NCBI GenBank assembly: GCA_015680685.1
Contig: MNCI01025116.1
Span: forward strand, 435,039-499,038
From: Gnetum montanum
Lineage: Eukaryota; Streptophyta; Gnetopsida; Gnetales; Gnetaceae
Direction: 5' to 3'
Length of the DNA stretch: 64,000 bases
Part shown: piece by piece, positions 11,184 through 24,049 of the stretch
Numbering within the stretch: the stretch's first letter is position 1
Layout of the letters: every line of letters starts with the position of its first letter
The notes under the pieces: generated by a model
What the model saw: only the letters and a program-made list of their open reading frames with translations
Databases searched by the model: none
What the model was told of the DNA's origin: nothing
Program-made: the position numbers and the translations under genes

Positions 11184-13877
11184 TCCTAAGGAAATAGTGA
11201 TGAACTAATCTACCAATTCTAAATGGATATTTCTATTCTTGAGAGAAGGTAGGTTCTACGCTTGGTACATTTCGTGGAAAATCAGGTTGACATTAGAATG
11301 TAAATCAAGAAAAGCCTTACATGGATTATTTCTAGTGATTTGTTATGTAGATGAGAGGATTACTAAGATCAGCTCATTTCCTAGGAAGGTTGCCAACCTT
11401 GATCCAATCAGATACAATGTGGGTTGAAATGACTGTGTAGATCTTGGGAGGCATTTTGTTTGAAGGGCTCTCCAAGAAAAATGGATGCAGAAAATGAAGG
11501 AGACATATGGTGACTAGCTACATAATTTGGTGAGGAATTTGTAGGGCTATTTATTTGAAAGAATGATCTTTAAGAGGATTTGGTTACCAAACCTCTTGGC
11601 TAAGAAATTAGTTGTAAGTTAATAGCCCTAGTAGTGTTACGTTGTTGTAGATATACAAGAATCTTACCCTACATAGATGAAGCAAGAGGTAATTAGGTTG
11701 AGGGTGGAGGAACATGTGTTGAAGGATGAGGAGGATGATAAGGATATGGGTATTCCCCTCTAAAAGATGGATAATGAGTTTTTTAGTACTCCTAAGGGTA
11801 GTAGTAATGCTCAAAGAAAGCATGACTAGAAGATTCACGTGGAGACATGGGTTTTTGAAGATAGTACCCATATGGATCAAGTTATCTATAAGGGTACTGC
11901 TACCTTGGTGGTGGCATCTCCCACAATTGTGGGTGCTTCCACTAATGGTATTACTCATATGGTTATGGTTGAGCTTTACTTAGATAATAAGCTTATTTTT
12001 GCTAATGGAATTATCTTTAGTTGCCTTGAGGATAAGGTAAACTTCTAGCTTCTTACATTTATGCTAGTCTACAATTCAAAGCATACACCCTAGATTCTTG
12101 TAACTATAACACAAGAGGGTAACACCCCTTAGGATGTTCATATTGGCAAATGTCACATCCACCATCATCATCTGATTCTAACTCCACAACCTCTTCTACT
12201 ATAGTAGCTTTACCCTTACCCTTTTGATAGGCACATTTAGCTTCCTTTCTTCTCCTGTGGTTATGATCACTACCTTACTCTTTGGATTCTTCTATGATTT
12301 TTAGAGTAGTTTGAAATTTTTTATCCAAAGGTTCCCATATTTTGTCAACCTTAGCCAAAATTTCAAACATAGATTTTTGAATTTGTAAGGTTTTTCACTA
12401 CACCATTTCATCAAGTGATGCCTCCCTCTCACTATCATAGAATTGGACCTTTCTTTTTATAATGGAAGGATCCCAATTATACAACTAAGAACTTTTTCAT
12501 TTTTTCAACTCACCTTCTTTATTTGCAACCTACTCAATTAGTGTTTGGATGTGATGAACCCTTAGTTCCAATAGTCTCCCTTGGACATAGCCCTAAGGGT
12601 TCTCCTTATTTTTAATTGAAGTTCATCTATGATATGGCAAAGCTACTCTTGTTAAGAATAACCATGGTGAGGACATTTATCAAAGAGAGAGTAATAGATG
12701 CTCATGGTTGCATCCAAGAGTTCATATGTCCCTTATTGCTAACCTTGGATTTTCTTTCTCAAATTGGACACTCTAGAGTATGTTTGATATTTGTCATTGA
12801 ATAGCTCAAGCATCGTACTCCATCTACGAATTAATTCTAGCTACAAGAAGTAGTACCAACTTTCTACTTCTTTTATGAGTATCATAGGAAATAACTTAAT
12901 TTTTTTGCAATATTTCTCTATGTTTTGCAAGGCACAAGCATCATGGAGGACTTGAAGATGGATTTTTTCATCTAAGTTATATGTTGCCCCCCCCCCCCTA
13001 GGGATATTGTTTATATCCAACCTCTTGATTCTACTATCTTTCACATGCTTGGTTTGAATTCTAATAGCCTTTGCAATGTTCAACATGCTTTGAGTTGTAA
13101 TCAAAGGTTCACCATCATCATAATTTTGATGATGTCTATGGTATCCTTTTCTACCCCTTCGGTCATGGTGGGTTTTATGATTATTATCTTGTCATTCACC
13201 TCCATCATGGTTTCATCTCCTATGATTTCGATCAAATTTGGAGGAGGAAGAAGAAGATGAAAATGAAGATGAAGGATGATTTCCATGACCACGATGTCTA
13301 ACACATTCCTCTTTACTTGTCATAGCCATGATCATCAAGTTTATTGTTATCACAATACTTGCACATGCCCCTACCTTGACTTCCACTTTTGCCTAAACTT
13401 GGACTGTTAATAGTGGACTATAAGTGTGGGTTCAAGCTTCCTTCACTAGAGTCAAAGGATGGAGAATCTTCATGTTAAGAATGCCTAGAGGGAGGATCCT
13501 CTTTATCATTTTGATTTAGTAAGAACAAGGGGTTAGTGAACTATTTCCTCCTTGTAGCTTCCTGGTGCTTCTCCTATTGTTGATCTCATTTGCATTATGG
13601 TTCTACGAGATGATAGTCCTGATAGTCATGGTCTTGCATAACGTATTCCTAATGCAGATCTTGGATGCCCAACCTTTTAAGATTTTGGAGCAGCATACCA
13701 AAAATAGATTGATCAAGAGGCAACACAATGTTGCCCTCCACATCTCTCCACTGAGCTATTCATCCTGATGTAGGATGAAGGTGAAATAAGGTACAAACTC
13801 ATCTAGATGAGTGTACATCACCTTGAATTCTTGGGGAACAAGTGGTTTTGATTCATCATGCCTATGAGAAGATGACA
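11184..13877 (-). pseudogene. Gag-protease remnant, antisense (copy D)
   Basis: The reverse strand starts at the ATG at 13877 (MSSSHRHD, the family start). It goes through the HTHLDEF-type N-terminal block, the basic linker and the gag core near 12841-13104 (IPTKHVKDSRIKRLDINNI as IQTKHVKDSRIKRLDINNI), and ends abruptly inside the protease where it abuts the LTR fragment at 11183. It carries many stops. A run of nine or more C bases at 12989-12998 is part of the decay. No pol follows. Confidence 0.75.
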
Positions 13878-14018
13878 TTTTGGATTAAAAGAAAATTTTA
13901 GTATGTGTTAAATACAATTGTTATTTTTATCTTTCGAATGATTGCCACTTTAGGGTTCATTCTAACAGTCTCAAATAATATTCACTAAGTCCTAGGTAGC
14001 AGATTTTCTCAAACTATA

Positions 14019-14055
14019 AGTCCTCAATAATGGCACCAATGATGAGCAGCAAGTA
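14019..14055 (-). other. Decayed PBS and LTR tip of copy D
   Basis: The reverse complement reads CTCATCA, then a PBS-like TGGTGCCATTATTGAGGACT, which is a decayed form of the tRNA-Asp PBS. Only about 15 bp of LTR (from 14040) remain before the sequence switches to the Tat-like element. Confidence 0.6.
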
Positions 14056-14129
14056 AACTAGTTTTCTATTTCATGTTTAAATTTGGCTATTTCATGTTTA
14101 TGAGTTTATGGCTACTTTATGTTTTTATG

Positions 14130-15655
14130 TGTTAACTGGTTTTCTATGTGCTATGGTTGTAGATAAGTGTTAGGCTATTGTAGCCCAAGCTATTGCATAG
14201 GTAGAACAAAGGCATGTAGAAGAGGCACTCCTAAAGCAACCTATGGTTGAAGGATTTGCAAATGTAGGTATAGATGATCTAGATGTCTTGTTTAGTGAGG
14301 TAATGCGAGGTACCTCTCCCATCATCATCCCAAAGGAGGAAGAGAAGGAGAAGCTAGGTGTGCCTATGCCTTAATATTTTTGTTATATCTCATTGGTTAT
14401 CCTTGGTTTTCATCCTAACCTTTTGATGCTTGTTATGCTTATATTAGTTCTTGAACCACGGGTGCAAGCTCTTATCCCTAAGTTTCATGTGAAACCCTAG
14501 GTAGAGAGTCTAGACAGAGTGGAGTTCATGTGTGATATGGCTAAGGACATCATTAATCGATTACATCAGGTTGCATCTAAGATAGGTAAGGATTTTGTTT
14601 TATATGCCTTAATTATGGGATTTGCTTACATTATGACTATCTTAGGTTGTGTGTTATGGTTGTATTTTATGCTTGTGTAGTACCTTATATGGAGTGTGGC
14701 CTCAGCAGAGAAATGGAGATAGACACCTTATGTAAGCTTCCCTCTAATGTGTCTAATGTACCTACAATGATTTAGCAAGGTCATGTGTAAAAAATTCATG
14801 GGAGCTAGAGAGGCCCAAAAAATCATGGTAGGAAGTTATGGCCTTATGGGAAAAGACTCAAAGGTAGGAGGATACGATTAGAGATCTCTGAGACCATAAG
14901 GCCTTTTTTGAAGCCTGAATAGCTAACTTAAGAAAATTATAGACTAAGAAGATCACATGGGCTTGCTATAATTTTCCTATGTTAGCCCAAGTGGCAAAAG
15001 TAGTAATCCTACAGGAGATGGTAGAGCAATGTATGTAGATGGACCTCATCTCCCAAAAGGTTGAGAAATGGAAGGATCACTATGCTTGGGTTCTGGAGTG
15101 AGGCAAGACACAAAAGGCCCACAAGTGAGAGTATAAGGTGGATTATGGGGCCTACATAAAGTGGCTCAAGGAGGAGTTGATTGAATAGTGCAAGAGAGAG
15201 CTATTCTTTTAGGGGATCTAGGTAGAGAGTGCTTATCAAGTTTTTGAAAGTACTCTTAAGGTGGAGCAATCCCCTACTCTTCATATTACCACTTTTGCAA
15301 GTGAGAACTCTACAGCTGCTGCTACCCAGGAGCCTCCTACTTGGACTCCTATAGATAGGATCAGCATTCTTTTTGGTGTTGATCTTAGGGATGTTGACTA
15401 GGTCAACATGATGGAGGACTAGATCCTCCATCATTTAGAGAAAGGCCTTTCCCATCTACCACCGAAAGTAATGGAGCTAGAATATCCATCATTTTGATAT
15501 ATTTTATGTTTTAGTTTTTGTTTTAAGTCATGATTTTGCCTATAGGTTATTAATTGGCTATATGTTGTTTCATTCTAGGGTTCAGGAGACATTAGTAGCC
15601 ACAATGATGAGGGTGGGAATGGCCCACCACTTCCTCCTCTAAATGCCATTTAGTA
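14130..15655 (+). pseudogene. Remnant of the element-borne antisense gene (copy E)
   Basis: The plus strand, opposite to gag-protease, translates to blocks that align with the frame at 46738-47464 of the nested element. FMCDMAKDIINRLHQV matches FMQGIVDDMIRRLQQV. The heptad-like stretch around 14900-15150 matches the coiled-coil part of the nested protein, including MDLISQKVEKWKD against MDLLAQKCQDLKD. Stops are frequent, many of a TAG/TGA kind expected from CAG, CGA or TGG by deamination. Similarity at protein level between such diverged copies argues that the antisense frame was once functional. Confidence 0.6.
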
Positions 15656-16390
15656 GCCTCCTTTAGTTTTTCTTATTAGCTATTTACTTTTTTTTTATGT
15701 TGATGGCTATGATTAGCCAATACTATGTTATAGATGGTTGTTATTCTTTGACATTTTTCACACATACTGTGGCCATGCCTATATATGTTATGGACATTTT
15801 AACTTTAAATTTAAATCTTGGTTTTATTTTTGGATATATGCATCTATAGTAGTAATGAATGTTGTAAATGTTGTAACCATTGAAAATGGCTATGTTAATG
15901 TTTTTGGTTATAACATTTAATGGCTAATTGAAAAAAAGAAGTGTCATAATAATAAGATGTTTGCTAGTTTTAGGTCATTGTGGGCATAGGTTATATTATG
16001 CGATTGTGGCTACATTGCCAATTTAAGGCTATGGCTAGCCATAATGCAAGTTTAAGGTCTTAGCATACCATAGTGCCAATATAACATCTTAGCAGACGTG
16101 GTGTGAAAGAGATATATATTTATAAGGCTTCTTTAATCATAAGCAAGAATGAATAAAGGTTTTAGTAAATAGGCAAAAATGCAAATAGACTTAGGCTACA
16201 TGCATAGGCTATGTTCATAAAACAAAAAAGATATAATAAAATATAAAATAAAAGTAAGGCTACATGGCTATTGGTGCATCTGGTCATATGGGACATGGGA
16301 AGGTTAAGGTAAAATTCACTTGTGTAGATTCTTCCTAATATTTGCAAGATTAGGGAGTGAGTAAGGCCTACTCTACACAAGCTTATATTC
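15656..16390. other. Spacer with TTTAAGG hairpin repeats (copy E)
   Basis: No gene. Around 16015-16100 there are repeated phrases of the type AGTTTAAGGTCTTAGCA, similar to the spacer repeats of the nested element at 40216-40420, 42945-43115 and 48236-48440. Confidence 0.5.
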
Positions 16391-17750
16391 ACCATCGCCT
16401 TCTACTAAGATGTTAAAAGGGAGTTCATCCCATAATGTATCCCATTGCCTATCGTTATCATCATTGGCTACCTTGGGTTTTTTCTCTTCATGGTTAGGAG
16501 CTTCTTCTTCAAGCTCTACTTCAAACCCCTATTCTATGTTTACAGTTTTGATAGCTAAGGGAACCACATTATCACCATGAATAATGATTTCACCTCCCTC
16601 ATAAGGAAGGTGAATTTCTCAATGGATGGGCGAGGAAAAAGCCCATAAGTAAGCCAACCAAGGTCTTCTTAGGATTAGGTTAAATCTTGGTGTCTCTTCC
16701 ACCACCAAGAAGTTGGAGATTGTAGAGAATTGTATTCTAACTAAAAAATACAAGGATAAAGACCCCTTGATGGCAACTCTTGATCCATTAAAGAACTTAA
16801 GAGTTGTAGTGGTTGTAGATTATACTTGCTTAGTTAAGGCCAAGCATTCAATGATGGTGCATGGGATGATGTTGGTTGTAACTTCAACATCAACATGCAC
16901 CTGATGTATTTTAAATTGTCCTATGCATATGGTTCTGAATAAATAAGTTGCAGTTACTTCATCATTCTAAGAATTAACATTAATTTTTCTTTCACAAAAT
17001 GTTAAGGGTGTTGACTTCTTCTCCCTTAGAAGGGAAGAAATCATCACTACATGGATGGCTTCCTCATTAGCAAGAATATCCTCACTAATGGGTATGAAAG
17101 TCAACATTTTGACTAGCACCTCACGATGTGTGGTGGAAGTCATGATTAGGTCATATACACTTAGGGTTATGTTTTTCTACTTGAGGGATTTCTTGACTTG
17201 GTCCATTGCACTAACGAATTTTTTATCATTGGTCGTGTACTTGTCACCCTGATTATGTTTTGCTTCCTCAATGCATCCCAAAATGCAAACTTCAGCTTTA
17301 GGTTGTGGCTATTGTGGCTCTTCCTTTTTTTTTTTAATTATGGGCTTTGGTATCCTCCTATGGCTTGTTGACTAAATGGGATGGGACAGAGAAGGTCATG
17401 GGTATAGTCGAAATGGGAGTGGCCTTCAGTGGGCCCACTTCCTCTTGTACCTCCATCTACTTATCTCCCTTGTTGTTAAGCTTTTGCTTATGCTTCTTCC
17501 TTTATTTGTATAAATGTTTTCTGGTTGTCAACTATTGGCTATGAGAAAGAGGTAGTAGCATTAGCCACCACAAGGGATCATTGTGCAATTTCTTGGGCTA
17601 CAGCTGTTTGGGTTGTATTGGGTTGGAAGACCTTAATGACAAAAGATTCTCTCAAAGGCATTCGTGATGGTATTTTGACAACAAATGGGGATCTTGAGCA
17701 ATGGGAAGCTAAAGAAGCCCTTTCATTGTAGAGGGATACTTGAATCATGA
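16391..17750 (-). pseudogene. Aspartic protease remnant (copy E)
   Basis: Reverse-strand reading of about 16560-16880 gives NIIPCTIIE, then EETPRFNLILRRPWLAYL and IHLPYEGGEIIIHG. These are colinear with the protease of the nested element (EEMPRFNLILGRSWLAQL, IHLPYIGREVVIHG). The catalytic loop is HVDVEVTTN where the nested copy has HVDDGAATN, so the active-site Asp is lost. The part around 17000-17750 is the decayed linker to gag. Confidence 0.65.
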
Positions 17751-19640
17751 ATGGTTCTCTTGTAGGTCTCTAATCCTCATCGATGTTAAATGTTAAAATA
17801 ACATAGGGGCTATCATTAGCATTAAATGGGTCTTTGTACACAAGCATCAACCGATTTTTTCATTGAACTAGGTTAGAAGCATCTGAGACCAATTTCCTCC
17901 CATCTATCATCCTTTGTAGGCCATCCTTCAATGCAAGGTAGAAGTTTGTGTCATGACCAGACAGTTGATGATAATGGAAAAAGTAGTCTAACTTGAAGTA
18001 TCTAGGCAACTAGGGATCATCCTTCGTTGCATGAGTGGGATCTTTGGTTATTTTGCATAGTTTCTAATGTTTCGTTTTAGCAAATTTGGTCATTTTTTTG
18101 TGTTGCATGCACTCACTTCTTAATAGTTGATCTAGCAACTCAAATGATGTTAATGGAAACATAGTGTATTTAGGCCTATCCTTCCTTTCAAAGTTAGATC
18201 TATTTGTTGTTAATGCAGTGATCTGAGAAGTTAATGGTTGGTTATTACAGTCATTGATGGGGGCTTTGGGTGGATTAACCTTCAATCCTTGGTTTATGAT
18301 CTTTGTTTCCATGGTTATAGAGGCTATGGGCTTTGGTATTTCATTAAGCAATCCATTCCATAATTGAATGAATTTCTATATAGGTTCTAAGCACCCTCGC
18401 TTGATCTTCATGAGTTGGTCAAACATTGTGTCAGGCTTCAAATTATACTTGAGGCAATTGATAAACTATGCTACTAAGTCCTCTAAAGAGGATATGGACC
18501 CTTTAGACAATGCACAATACCAATCAAGTTCTTTCCTAATCAAAGACATAGGGAAAATCCTCATGATCGTATAATGTCATGGCTACAAGAGTAAACATTT
18601 AGATCAAAAGGTAACAAGGTGAGCCCCATAGGTTGTAAGGCTTGATCCAAGTCTTGCAGTGGCCCAATAGGTTACAAGATTTATACATAAGGTTGTGACA
18701 TCTCTTGTAAGGCTTTTGGCCTCATTATAAGTTGCATGGTAGAAGGAAGAGATTCCATTATGGTTGTGTTTTGTGGGCCAAACAAGGAAAAGGATGTTTA
18801 TGTTGGTAATTGATGCAAAAATGGGACTAATGGGGTGTATGACCCCTATGTTTCTTGAGGTCCTATGGTGGCCCCCACATAAGTAGTTAATAGATTTTTG
18901 ATGGTAAAAACCATCATTGATGGTTTTATATATCAAGAATTTGTTGTAAATGACATTGATGTATTATATTTTGTTGTTTATGGCATTGATTAAGTGTGAT
19001 GTATTGCTATAATCGACATGGGATCTACCATAGTAGGGTAGGAAGGAGTGAAAGATGATGGCACCATGCCCATGGAGAAAACAAAAGCATTAGAGGAAGG
19101 TGCTATGACCTTGGGGGATGTTTGTTGGAATGGACCTCCTAGGATGTTTTTAGGCTTAAATTCTATCTCAAATTCATCCTCTTCCTATTTTTTCTTAGAG
19201 CTATGCTTGTCATCTTCCTCTTCCACAGTAATCAATTAGGCTAGGATGCTAGAATGGATGTCATTAAGGAAAATTTGGTCATATGGAAAAGGGATATACT
19301 CCTTCCCAATCCTATGTATGAGGTCAAACTCCCTTTTGGCCTTAACTTCAATTCATGGAATTAGCATGTCTACTTGTATTTTAGCACAAATGAAGTTATA
19401 ATGATCTTCATTTATGGCTACAAAATTAGGACTCTCTGGTCTAACTCTCAAATATCACCTACTGTCAATGATAGTAAGGTCTTTGGGGTCATACACCCTC
19501 ATTGCTTGTTAGCTATGATCTTCGCCAATGAGGGTAAAGGGCAATTTGGTGGACTATTGAAAAAACATTATTATAGTATTGATATTGGCTTAAAATAGAT
19601 TATAAATGGTAAAGTAGAAGTAAATTATAGTGAATGGAAT
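17751..19640 (-). pseudogene. Gag remnant (copy E)
   Basis: The reverse strand at about 18360-18640 aligns with the gag core of the nested element at 50663-50921 (the FMKYNGEGDP to LEELLT region and the following block). It is interrupted by stops and frameshifts. Upstream blocks around 18640-19600 are only loosely recognisable. Confidence 0.6.
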
Positions 19641-19679
19641 TCAAAAAATCTTAAAGGAAATGAAAATGGAAAAAAATGA

Positions 19680-20760
19680 TGTACTTAATATAATTAGTAA
19701 GTCGGGGATAAGAGGGGTTTCCCCCCTTTACCAAAAATGGAAAGTTAAAAATGTTGGTTTCAAGCCTTGCCCAAGTTGGCCACCCAACTACCTCTACACT
19801 AGGTATGGTAGGGGGAAAAGAAGGAAGGTGAGATAATGGAAATCTCACACCTTCTTATTTCAACATTGGAGAGAGGGGGAAAAGTTTAAATGTTAATATG
19901 GAAACTTGGTAGTTTCCAAAGATGGTTTTGGTAGGCTGTCAACTTTTACCACAAAGGAGTGAAAAGTAGGCTTGGTTAGTATGAAAACCAATGTTAATTT
20001 AGCAGGAAAATGTGGCAATAAAAATTAGATAGGTGTTAAGGCTTCCACGCTGGCTTTGCTCTAGAAATTCACAATAGGTGTTGTGAAATTTCAACACCCA
20101 ACCACCTACAACTTCCACACTGAGGTTTTTGCTACAGGGGGGTAAAGGCAATGTTGGATTCCTTGGGATTTTTGGTTTTAAAAAATTAGAAAATGGATTT
20201 TAATTTGCAATGTTGGTGATGGAATAAAAGTATATCTAGTCATGAAGTTAGTAACAAACCTCACCAATGCTTGCCGCCCAACTACCTCCATGCTAGGTAT
20301 GACAAAGGTTGGGGGGGGTGGGGGGTGTTTGAGATGATGGGAACCTTACATCTCCTACTTCAATGTTGATAAGGGGAAGGATGAAAACCAAAGTGAAAAG
20401 TTAGTGTTTTTCCACTAAAACTAGTTTTAGCTAGATGCCAATTTTCTCAACTTGGAAAAATAGGGAGAAGCCAACATATGAAAGAGTTAAACCACCCACT
20501 TTAGAAACCATAGAATAAATTTTTGGTAGTAAAAAGAAAAAAATAAAGGGGGGTGGAGATATCAACATTGGCTTTGGGCTGTAAAATTCACAACAAGTGC
20601 TATGAAAAGCTGAAACCCAACCACCTTCAACTTCTATGCAATAGTTTTGATCACAAGGGAGGAAAGATCAGCATTGATTCTTGAAAGGTTTTGGCTACAA
20701 AAATCAAAAAATGCCTTCCAAATGGCAACAAAAGAAATAGATCTAGCAACAAAATTTAGA
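19680..20760. repeat. Imperfect tandem duplication of about 0.55-0.6 kb in the leader of copy E
   Basis: The block starting near 19780 (CCACCCAACTACCTC, then a G-rich run, CTCACACC, CAACATTGG) is repeated from about 20275 in the same order. The later parts also pair up (ATTCACAATAGGTG near 20065 with ATTCACAACAAGTG near 20586). The copies have diverged clearly. The duplication lies between gag and the PBS. Confidence 0.6.
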
Positions 20761-20763
20761 TGA

Positions 20764-20790
20764 AGGCCCTCCTTCTAATCCTAAGAAAAA
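20764..20790 (-). promoter_or_regulatory. Decayed primer binding site (copy E)
   Basis: The sequence GGCCCTCCTTCTAATCCTA beside the LTR start aligns with GGCCCTCCTTCTAGCGCCA of the nested element at 52614-52632. The order PBS, A-run, TG is the same in both. Confidence 0.55.
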
Positions 20791-20791
20791 T

Positions 20792-22490
20792 TGTTATGAC
20801 TAAGAACCTCAATCATTGGAAAAAACAACGATCCTCATTGTAGTAGTTTCCCAACCTCGAATCCCTAGGGCTTCTACAAAAAAAAATGGAATTCAAGGTG
20901 CCCTGGCCAATCTAGTAGATCAACCAAGGACTTATGAAATGAAAAATGTGAAAATACAAATAGATCTAAGTAATGAACAAAAAATAAAGTTATTTTTGAG
21001 CACAAAACTCAAAACTTAAAACTTTATTGAGAAAGAATAAAGAATAAGTTAGAGAAATGTGTACTAATGATGCCTGGATGAGTAGAAAAGGGGTTCACTT
21101 ATGCAAGAGTTCAAAGCCCATTTAAGCTGATGTAATCTACTCCATGGTCCAGATACTAGGCCACTTTTAATGCTATCAAAGCTTCCACAACTATTGCAAC
21201 CTTAGATCTATAAGTTGGGTCACTACTAGAGGGATGAGAAAAGTAAAAAATTTGGATGCTAGGTTGCTCCATGCCAGGGTTTGAAAATCTCAAAAGTGTA
21301 GTGTTGACACCCAAAATCCACAAATCTCTAGGTGGTTATGCTTCCACTATGGGGTTCAAGAGGGTGCAAACATGGTAGATTGCAATAACCATTGAGTGCT
21401 TGAAAATGCCCCAAGTGTAGAATTATGAGCAATTTTTTGGATGTGTGCCAATAGTTTCTTGCTAAAAACTACTAGAACCATGTCAAAGTTTCAGAACCTT
21501 TTTTTTTTGTCAAATTTTGGAACTTGCAAATGGTGTTGGAGGCTAGTTTTTATAGGTTCTTTGGACCATGAATGTGGCTACAAAATGGCCATAATTTGGT
21601 TGCAAAAATGGCTACAAATTGGCTACCAAATTCAGGTGAGATGGGTGCCCAAATTTGGGGGGTTTCCATACATAGTAAGTGCTTCCCCCCATGGCCATTC
21701 TATTTACTATAAATAGTAACTGGGGCACACCTTTCATGCTAGAGATGAATCTTCTACATTGAGCTCTCCACCATGCTTACTAAAGTGGCTAGTCAACATT
21801 GAAGTGCATGAAGTGATGAATTTTGCCATTTGTGGCTTTCATGCTGGGGGATGCAATTTTTCATGCTAGGGATGAAGTTTCCACACTAGGGAAAAAATTT
21901 GATGCTAAGAGGGGAAGGTTTCCAAGCTGTGCATGTGGTCTCCATGTTGAATGAGGAAAGTTTCCAAAAACCCCATCCTTCCATACTAGCGTAAGTGAGA
22001 TTTTCCCCCTTGCATGTGCTTCCAACATAGAAAAATGTATACCCCCCATAAAACCCATCAAATTTCCTTTTTTAACATTTCAAAAGGCATTTTGACATCC
22101 CCCTCAAGCCTAAATATAGACACTAGGTGACTTTTTTCACTTGGAGAATGAGGCATTTTTCAACCCCAAAAGTATAAAGTATGTGAAATTACCCAGTGTG
22201 GATTAAAATTTTCAAATTTGCAATGCAGTTTTACCTCAAGTTTCATGGGGTGAAAGCTACATGATATAGATTGGCTATAACATGCAAATTTTTGTGGTGT
22301 TTCAAACACCTCATTAAGAAGATGATTCAAAATTGGCATCTTTAGCTCAAACAAATATAGAAATGTTGTTACCCAAATACTATATTTAATTCTAAGACCA
22401 TTAAAGAAAGGATAGTTTTGCAAGATATACTCTTCATCCTGCACCACTACAAGTATATAAAATCTATAGATGTATCATTCTCTTTGAAGA
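20792..22490 (-). repeat. Probable LTR of copy E and undefined flank
   Basis: It begins TG beside the PBS, so by position it is the LTR. Apart from the first bases it is not recognisably similar to the nested LTR. A palindromic ACTATAAATAGT at 21709-21720 could be a TATA box on either strand. The far end could not be placed. No gene is supported in the stretch; the frame at 22160-22447 (-) has no recognisable domain. Confidence 0.35.
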
Positions 22491-22499
22491 CTAATCCAT

Positions 22500-23885
22500 C
22501 TCTTTGTTTTAATCAATAAATAGTGAGATTCCACATAAGCACATGTGATTACCACCTTAATTTGTTTGGAAATAGCAACAAATAAATATGTAGGTATTTT
22601 TCTTAAGGACCTTTTCTCTAATTTTCTATAAATAAAATTTCTTTTTTCAATATTGTTGCTCCCACATGTGCTTCAATGTCTTTTGTCTTATCCTTTTTTT
22701 AAGATCCTTAAAGCTCAAATTTAAATCTTGATCTTTAATGATCCATTTTTTAAGTCATGTTTTCCCATCGTTGAACCATCCTTTTTCCTAAATGATCTTA
22801 TAAACTTCTACAGATAGATGAATGCTAGGCTTAGCAAACATCTTTTTATAAAATTATAAAAAATTTTGAAGAGTTATAATTTCTATAGGTAGTATATTTG
22901 CTTTTGCTAATAAAATATAATATAGAGTTTGAAGCTTTACTTGAAGTTCCTGTAATAAAAATTATTTTTGGATATATTCCAAATACATCTTGCAAGTAAA
23001 TTCAATTCTAAGTTTTACAATTTTATAATAAAACTATCTAAAAAAGTTGATTGTACATTTTCTTGCAAACATTTGATGCCCAAATATGTTCTTGTGCATA
23101 TTTACTATGAACTGAATATAAAGTATGCATATTATTTAAAACCCTTTGAGTAATACAATCTTGCCAAGAAAATCTATTTGAAATTGAGATGCCTAAATAC
23201 TTATATGAGGAGAAAATTTCAATTTTCTTTAATATAATATAAAAATTATCTGCAAAAGATCTTGTATCGCATACTTTTACTCTAAGAAAATGCAAAAATC
23301 ATCTATTTGAACTTCAATTTTTGATATAATAACTACATCATCGACAAACATTAAAATATTCACTGGAAGATTTTCAACTTTAATAAAATCCAATGCAATG
23401 GATTATATCCATTGTTCTAATTCATCAATTAAGATGTCAAATAAAGTTGGTGAAAGTTGACATCCTTACTTTAGTCCAATATTGCTACTTAGAATAAATT
23501 TTTCATATGTGTTATTATTCAAGAACATAATTCGTGCTAAACTATACAACTTTTGAATAATGGATAGAAGTTCTCTAGGAATATTAATATCTTACAATTG
23601 CATACACAATTTATACTAGATAATAGAGTTATAAACCTTGAAAATAATCTTAAAAATAGAGATAAACCTTATCAAATAGTCCTTTAGCTTAGTCCATATA
23701 ATACCTTAATGTAATCAAGTAATCCATTATGGAGCAATGTTGCCTAAAACCTACTTGTAAAATTGCCCTAACATTATTTAATTCTACCTAATTATTAAGC
23801 CTTCTATGAATGATATTGCTAGATATAAAAGAATAGTCAACATATAACATGCTGAATGTAGAACCTCGTGTTCCAATGATTTATC
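22500..23885 (-). pseudogene. LINE (non-LTR) reverse transcriptase fragment
   Basis: The reverse strand, read from 23885 leftwards, gives AYNSIIQYKL, then the non-LTR RT box GCQLSPTLFDILIDELEQW, then the catalytic MFVDDVVII (an FADD-type box) near 23340. After these come YKYLGISISNRFSWQD and HTLYSVHSKYAQEH at 23038-23200. Several stops and shifts break it. The 5' half (endonuclease) is absent. No poly-A tail or target duplication could be defined. Confidence 0.75.
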
Positions 23886-24049
23886 CAATACCTGATACTT
23901 GCTTACTCAAACTTTTCAACAAGGGATAATGCATACATGCTTAAAGTAAAATAAATGAATGTAAATTAAAACCTTTTTACTACCCACAATACACATAGCT
24001 CAAATATGTAAATAAATCCAATTACAATATAATCACTATGAATCATAAG

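Larger units (their letters stand above)
14056..22100 (-). mobile_element. Decayed Tat-like Ty3/gypsy element (copy E)
   Basis: Its blocks are homologous to those of the nested element at 38407-54299 in the same order: antisense gene remnant, hairpin-repeat spacer, protease (-), gag (-), duplicated leader, PBS, LTR. The RT-integrase half is missing; the block is cut at 14055 beside copy D. The right boundary is uncertain because its LTR is not similar enough to the nested LTR to be followed. Confidence 0.65.
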
